This document shows positions 58,925 to 64,000 of a DNA stretch of 64,000 nucleotides, piece by piece. How positions within the stretch are numbered: position 1 is the stretch's first letter; each line of letters starts with the position of its first letter. Below the pieces are notes generated by a model. That model did not search any database. It was not told the DNA's origin and was given only the letters and a program-made list of their open reading frames with translations. The position numbers and the translations under genes are program-made. Origin of the DNA: Guadua angustifolia (Eukaryota > Streptophyta > Magnoliopsida > Poales > Poaceae); NCBI GenBank assembly GCA_036346375.1, contig CM070501.1:30338539-30402538 (forward strand). Reading direction: 5' to 3'.

Positions 58925-59330
58925 TTTTTTTGAACTATTGGAAAAGATGCGAGTATAAGAGCAAGATTTTATTCATTATTACTTCTAAGTATATATATAT
59001 ATACGAGAATACATAATCAATAAACAACCAACATGACATAAACAAGATGATATTAAACAAGTTTAAGCCATCCATCATATGAATTATGCCTTCTACCTCA
59101 AAGAGAGGAATTAATTTTGTTGTGCTCTCAGATTTTAGGGTTTGGATGAAGATAAGGATCTTCACCACAATCACAAATGGACTAGACTAATCAATTCAAT
59201 AACTTAAGCCTTGAACCCTTACCACCTTAGCATGCACATGAAATGATTAAGTATTATTCATTGTTATAAAATCAATGTGTTGGATCGGCTAGAAAATGTC
59301 GGTTTTATCCGCAAGCAAAGATCTGATTAG
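58925..59330. repeat. Repeat related to CACTA-internal sequence at 39110-39500
   Basis: Same order of words as there: GAGTATAAGAGCAAGATTTT, CTCTCAGATTTTAGGGT, CACAATCACAAAT, and CTTACCACCTTAGCATGCAC. It ends near the break point of the truncated gag at about 59,340. Confidence 0.5.
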
Positions 59331-59340
59331 ACTAATAACA

Positions 59341-61052
59341 AAGCCAATATATATTGCGGCGCTCGACGGCGGCAACCGTGCCCGACTCACTCGGCCTCTT
59401 CTTCTTTTTGGCTTTCTTCTCAACCGAGCCCGTGCGTTTCTTGCCCGAAGGGCCCTCCAGGCCCGGTTGAGGTGGCAGCTTGCCTTCGTCCATCATCCTT
59501 TTCCATTGCACGGCTTCGTCAGCGTTCGCGTACCGGTCGGCCATACGGAAAAGCTCGTTGGCCGTCAGGTCGGGGTGGATTTCCAAATCTTGTGTGAAGC
59601 GCACGTCGCGGACCCCAAATTTGAAGGCCCGGACGACCGCTTCGTCAGAGATGCTCGGAATGGAATTCCTTACTTTGATGAACCTCTGGACAAAGTGACG
59701 CAGGGTCTCCTTGTCCGTCTGGATCAGCCGCTCCAGATCCCGCGCGTTGCCCGGGCGGGTGTAGCAGCTTTGGAAATTTGCGCGGAGGGCATCGCAGAGC
59801 TGCCCCCACGAGCGGATCGAACCCTCCTTCTGGTTGAAGAGCCATGTTCTAGCAGAGCCATCGAGAACCGTGGGGAGGTAATTGGCCATGACTCTCTCGT
59901 CTCCCCCGGCCGCCACGATGGCGGTGGAGTAGATCGAGAGGAACTCATCCGGGTTCTGGGTCCCGTTGAATCGCTCGATGTGGCCGGGCTTGAACTTGCC
60001 CGGCCACACTACCTCGCGAAGAGACGCCGAGAACGCTCGGCAACCGAAAGTCGGGCCGTCATGGCAGCCCCCGCGGGGGTAGAGGTCGCGATGGTCGGGT
60101 CCTAGTTGGTCCTTCGCGCAAGGCTTGACGTGGGAGAACACGCCCCGGCGCGGGCGCCTCTAGGACGAGCATTCGAAGGCTCAGTGGCGGTCGAACCGCC
60201 CGAGCCCGCGAGTCTGCCCGGGAACTGCTCCGAGCGTCATCGCGGAGCCGTTCTTGCTTCCCACGACCCCCGCGCAGGACTTCGGGGGGCGCCGTGTTGG
60301 GAGCGAACAGGGGAAGGGAGCCGGTGGTCCCGAGAAACATTCCGGGGCCCTTGGGCGCCAGCCGGCCCTGGGAGCCCTATGTCGGCGGCAAGATTTTCCA
60401 GGTTTTCAGCCACAAGCGCCCCCATGGCTGCCAGGTCCGCCTGACTGGAGAAGTTTTGGAGGCCGCGTACGACTGTCGCGCAATGGCGCTGGCGCGCCAG
60501 CGCTCTGGGAGCGACGAAGCGATCTCGAACGCGCCAAGCCGTGCTCGAGTGGAATGGTACCCGCCGGGGTCCTTGCTAGGCCGATTCCCGGCCCCCGCGT
60601 CCGCCCCCTCGCTAGGTTGGGCGCGGCGACACGGGTTCCCGGGAACAACTCCGGGGGGTCCCCGCCGGCATCGTGCTGGTGGTGGGGGGAAGCTTCATGG
60701 GACTGATGCTCGCCCTGGTCGCCCTCCCGCCCCGCCACGTTGACGCTGCGGGAATACCAAGACTGCGCGGACGACACCGGAGTGGTGTCGTACGCCGTGT
60801 TCTCCTGGCTGAGCTCGAGGCGATCGGGAGTGGCTCGGTCGCCACCGAGGTCGCCGTGTTCTTCCCCGCGAGCGAGGGTATTCGATCGCGGAGGAAACGC
60901 TCTCGTGCCGCAGCTACCGGGGAAAAACTCCCGGTCTCGGTGTGGCCTTCTGGGTCGGCCGTACCGCCTACGCCATCGCTGGCGTAGTACTCATCTCCGT
61001 CCTCCGCGTCGTCAAAGACGCAGAGGTCCTGATTGTCCTGCGAGTTCGGCAT
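59341..61052 (-). pseudogene. Gag of Tat-type Ty3 element, 3'-truncated
   Basis: Gag forms the virus-like particle of the retrotransposon. The start is MPNSQDNQDLCVFDDAEDGD at 61052, 35 bp after the primer-binding site. Frame changes occur between about 60,700 and 60,150. The retrotransposon gag domain is intact from 60141: FKPGHIERFNGTQNPDEFL, RTWLFNQKEGSIRSWGQL, FVQRFIKVRNSIPSISDEA, and FKFGVRDVRFTQDLEIHP. A basic tail (KKKAKKKKRPSES-like) follows, then the reading breaks at about 59,340, before the zinc knuckle. Protease, RT and integrase are absent, so the element is truncated here. Confidence 0.88.
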
Positions 61053-61086
61053 CCTCAGGGATTTCTTGCAGAAGGACTTCAGTCGA

Positions 61087-61104
61087 TCCCCACGGACGGC
61101 GCCA
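61087..61104 (-). other. Primer-binding site of Tat element
   Basis: Read on the minus strand: TGGCGCCGTCCGTGGGGA, directly after the LTR end with a 2-base gap. This is the usual Tat-element PBS type (TGGCGCCGTCTGTGGGAA-like). Confidence 0.8.
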
Positions 61105-61106
61105 GC

Positions 61107-61781
61107 TGTCGACGATTCGGGACAGGGTCCCCGCCGAGCTTACTTGTTGAATGAGGGATCAACGTGAGGCCCCTTTTCCGCAAGGGTTGTACGTCTGAGG
61201 GTGTGCCGAACAAGGAAACGAGGTATACGGGACAATCGGAAGGCACAAGGGGTCAATTTTATCTGGTTCGGGCCTCCCACGGTGGAGATAACAACCCTCG
61301 CCGATGAGATTTCACTAGTATGCGAGAGGGTGTTACAAAGCGCTTGCTCGGGGTCCCTAGAGGTCCTAAGGGACCTACCGGTGGGCTCAGGCGTGAGTGT
61401 GTGTGTGTTACAAGGGTTCCAACCCTCAATCCATCGTGGGAGGGGTATTTATAGGAATTACAGAGACAAATCATTTATTACAGGAGCGCTCTCAGAGAGG
61501 ACGTCTGTGAGCGGTGCCGCGCCACCGCCCGGGTACCACGCGACGTGGGCACGATGGGCGTGGACCAAGTCAGCGTGACCGTGGCGGCGCGGATCCCGGC
61601 CTGCGATCACTGAGCCGCCATGCATTTAATGCCACGTCGCCTTGTTGAGGACCCCCGAGCTGGCTTGCTCGGGGCCGGGGTGCACGAAGGTCGGTACTGC
61701 ATGCGTTGTCCGGGCAAGGGCATGGTCGGTTGGCATCGGGCTTCGATGGTCGTCTTGGTACAGTGTAGCCAATCCCCGACA
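61107..61781 (-). repeat. LTR of Tat element, shared between two internal regions
   Basis: 675 bp. On the minus strand it starts TGTCGGGGATTGG and ends ATCGTCGACA. A TATA box (TATAAATA) lies at 61446-61453 in minus orientation. One side has the primer-binding site and gag, the other a polypurine tract and the antisense accessory ORF. It therefore acts as 5' LTR of the left internal region and 3' LTR of the right one. Confidence 0.8.
61446..61453 (-). promoter_or_regulatory. TATA box in LTR
   Basis: TATAAATA on the minus strand, 339 bp before the LTR end and directed toward gag. Confidence 0.6.
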
Positions 61782-61795
61782 GCTAGCCCCGAGGT
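61782..61795 (-). other. Polypurine tract
   Basis: Minus strand ACCTCGGGGCTAGC immediately before the LTR start TGTCGGGG. Same type as the tract at 5031-5045. Confidence 0.65.
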
Positions 61796-62438
61796 CAAGG
61801 GAAAAAGGGCCTTGCTGAGGCCTCCGCCTTGAGCCTCTAGACTTCTTAAAAAGGGATTGGAATCATGCGGTGAACAAGCTACCACGGAACCCGAGCTTCC
61901 TTGCTCGGGGGTGAGGGATCTCGGTAGCGAAAACTGCTACGGCGCCCGAGGAACCATGCTCGGCGCGGGAATCCTGTGGCGAAGAACTGCCGCAGCATCC
62001 TGGCTGTCACGCTCGGGAAGAAAGGGGCTCGCAACGAGAGGGAAGACACGTTCTATGCATCCGAAACAACTGGCCCGGGATATCGGCGCACAACGACCGA
62101 GCATACTTGGCCGAAACCTGGGCCGAATAACACCTGTGGGTGGAGCGCGCGAAATTTTGCAGCGGCTCCTTCCTCATGAAGCGTCGCGGCATGGCCCTGA
62201 CAGCTTTTTTTCGAATCTGCGCCCGCCAGTTCGCCGGAGACCGAACCGCCACGCGCCAGCAATCGACTGCCTTTACCCGTTCGCCCAACTTCTCCGCCTA
62301 CAAATTGCATCGGCACGCCTTGAGAAGGCTCACACTTTCTTCTTTTATCTTCATCTTCTGCGTAAACACTCCGCCCCAGACTTCCTAACTCCCAAGCTTC
62401 CTCTTCCTGCCGCGGCGCCCGTTCGTCTGAGTCCTCCC
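61796..62438. other. Element-internal spacer, probable 5' leader of antisense gene
   Basis: GC-rich spacer between the polypurine tract and the accessory ORF. Open frames here have no domain. By position it contains the promoter of the plus-strand accessory gene. Confidence 0.4.
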
Positions 62439-63965
62439 ATGGCGCGGTTTGGTGCGAGCAAGATCACGGTGGAGAGGCTCAGGGCGCTGCAGGATTATGG
62501 ATTCCTGGACCCTTATTCTTGGAGGGTCCCGGAGGCGAAGGAGCCCGGCGCCGCGCGACGACGAGATAGTCTCGTGCGAGCTCTACACCGTCAATGGGCT
62601 CCGGATGCCCGAGAGCGAGTTCCTGGAAGGCATTCTAGTGAAATGCCAGTGTGAGGTCACCCACCTGAACCCCAACTCCATCCTTGTTTTGAACATTTTA
62701 GCCCATCTCTGCGAAGGCTTGGGGCGTCCTTCCTCGCCGGATCTTTTCTTCCATTTTACAATCTTTTCCGCATGCGGGGCTCTTCGCTCACGGTGCCCTA
62801 TACTTCCTTTGAGGCCCAATCGCCGTCTGAGTTCCCGTCTTCACCCTCAAGGACTCCGTCATGGCCGGGCCGAGCATTGGTTCTACTCATGAAGCCGCCG
62901 GGAGCTCTGCGCTATCAAGCGGCGGCGCCAAACACCGAGACGCCACGCCCGCCAGCTGACCCCGAGGAGGAGCGGATCCTGATGACGATCCACGAGCTCA
63001 CAAACATGGGGCTCACCGGGCGGGACATCGTCCGGGACTTCCTCGGGAACCGGATATCCCCACTGAGGCAGAGAGAGCACCCTTTCTTCAAAATCGGCGG
63101 GTGGGACGACCTCACCCGCGAAGGGGAACTGGGTAAGGTCCCATGACTTGCGGTAATTTTGCCCAGCCTATACCGCTTGAGACCGTGCTGACCCTTGCGC
63201 GATGTGGTGACAGCCCCGGGCTTCGACTGGGTCAAGAAGAGGGTCGCCGAGATGTTCGAACCCGAAGAACAAAGAGCTTCTGCGACGCCAAGTCTTAAGA
63301 ACGTGCTTGCTCGGTGTGGCGTGGTGAGCCCCTTGGTCGTTACGCTCGGAAGGGCACCGAGCTTTCTTGAGTACTTGCGCACGGAACAATTATCCGAGCT
63401 ATTCTAATGTCGCACCGTCGTCCTTGGTAGGAAAAGACCGCCTAGAGCTGGGCGTGGCGAAGCTCAAATCCAAGGCGGGTGGCGGCGTCTTCTACCATGC
63501 CGAGGCCAAAAAGGGAAGAGCAAAAAGCGCCGCCGCCCTAAGCACCGGGCGTCAAAGAGGCGACGGCACCACACGGAGACCCTGAGCGACACTTGGAGTA
63601 TGCCGACGGATGGAGGTAAGCCGCTGAGGCTCGTTGAAGAATTATAGCTGGCGCTTCAGATCGAGCAAATCGAGGCGAGGGGAGATTGATCGAGGATGGT
63701 GCAGCGCGGCAGACGCTCTGGAGGGAGCTCGAGGATGTGAGGGAGTAACGCGCCGAGCCGCCAAAGCTTCGGGAGTTCGGATCGTCGGCCGGGCGCAGCT
63801 CACCGTGACGGAGCCCGTCTGTCGGAAAGACGTTGGTGGGGGTCGACATGGAGGAGGTCGACCCCAAATCGCGCAAATCGCCCAAGCCGCCGATAGAGAG
63901 AAGGCTAAACTGTGCTTTCGGGCGGAGAACCCAACTACCGGCGGCGAGGAAGGCTCGGCCAAGGG
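62439..63965 (+). pseudogene. Antisense accessory ORF of Tat element ('putative gypsy type transposon' type)
   Basis: Starts MARFGASKITVERLRALQDY at 62439. The reading shifts near 62,540-62,560 into a second frame with VTHLNPNSILVLNILAHLCE, GLGRPSSPDLFFHFTIF, and then LTNMGLTGRDIVRDFLGNRI in a third. The blocks match those of the antisense gene in the left element (3922-4780). Downstream, about 63,600-63,965, broken frames on both strands probably correspond to the coiled-coil exon. The element runs off the window, so pol of this copy would lie to the right on the minus strand. Confidence 0.7.
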
Positions 63966-64000
63966 TAAGTCTCGACGCTTGTTTTGCCTTAGCTTTGTTC

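Noticed and set aside
59296..60105. Long plus-strand open frame of 269 codons
   Set aside because: It mirrors the gag frame on the other strand. Gag-domain motifs are on the minus strand and the plus reading has none.
1..64000. tRNA, rRNA, CRISPR or bacterial-type operon features
   Set aside because: No cloverleaf, rRNA block or spaced-repeat array was seen. The window is plant nuclear DNA.

Overview
This window is nuclear DNA from a grass (Poaceae). The evidence is Tat-lineage Ty3 elements carrying an antisense accessory ORF, several Stowaway, Tourist and hAT short elements, long LTRs of the Tekay/Del type, and GC-rich grass-style exons. The species cannot be named from sequence alone. It is a gene-poor, transposon-rich interval, and many insertions can be delimited exactly from their target-site duplications (TSDs).

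Left edge (1-11,600): the 3' part of a Tat-type Ty3 element (decayed integrase, antisense accessory gene, 3' LTR 5046-5693) sits in a minus-strand L1-type LINE. A 3-kb solo LTR (7166-10131) splits the same LINE inside its reverse-transcriptase domain. A Stowaway-like element with an (ACAT)n microsatellite follows.

Gene island 1 (12,000-18,300): a four-exon YUCCA-type flavin monooxygenase (auxin synthesis; 403 aa, open in every exon) lies at 13971-16608. A hAT element (12039-13837), itself carrying a second hAT (12091-13160), sits immediately upstream of its TATA box. A minus-strand single-exon membrane protein of LEA_2/NDR1-like type (17659-18264) follows.

Repeat stretch (19,200-27,760): a 5'-truncated LINE with poly-A and a 15-16-bp TSD (19650-21280), a multi-copy AT-rich repeat, a truncated long-LTR copy, an orphan exon (24199-24343), a ~300-bp tandem triplication interrupted by a Tourist MITE, and small MITEs.

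Gene island 2 (27,900-31,400): a five-exon gene for an unrecognised polytopic membrane protein (28966-31360; 311 aa), preceded by an Ala/Pro/Ser-rich ORF that may be its first exon.

Nested stack (33,655-46,675): a CACTA element (34476-46006, TSD TCA) lies in a hAT (33888-46645, TSD ACGATAAC), which lies in a Stowaway-like MITE (33657-46672, TSD TA). The CACTA element carries a decayed TNP2 transposase gene and a Ulp1-like cysteine protease gene. A multi-hairpin repeat of about 365 bp is found upstream of both.

Right part (47,000-64,000): a second LEA_2-like gene (47647-48291), a 5.3-kb solo LTR (49326-54612, TSD CTAGC), a hAT carrying an NLR-type LRR fragment (55263-56576, TSD CATCTTTC), and a chimera of RanBP2 zinc-finger, malonyl-CoA:ACP transacylase (MCAT) and dihydroxyacid dehydratase (DHAD) exons (57,100-58,350, minus). 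The last segment is a minus-strand Tat element arrangement in which one LTR (61107-61781) has a primer-binding site and gag on one side and a polypurine tract and antisense accessory ORF on the other.

The best candidates for host genes are the YUCCA gene, the two LEA_2-like genes and the polytopic membrane protein. I saw no wholly new molecular system. The most novel-looking items are the exon-shuffled chimera, the duplicated hairpin module in the CACTA element, and the hAT insertion at the YUCCA core promoter.
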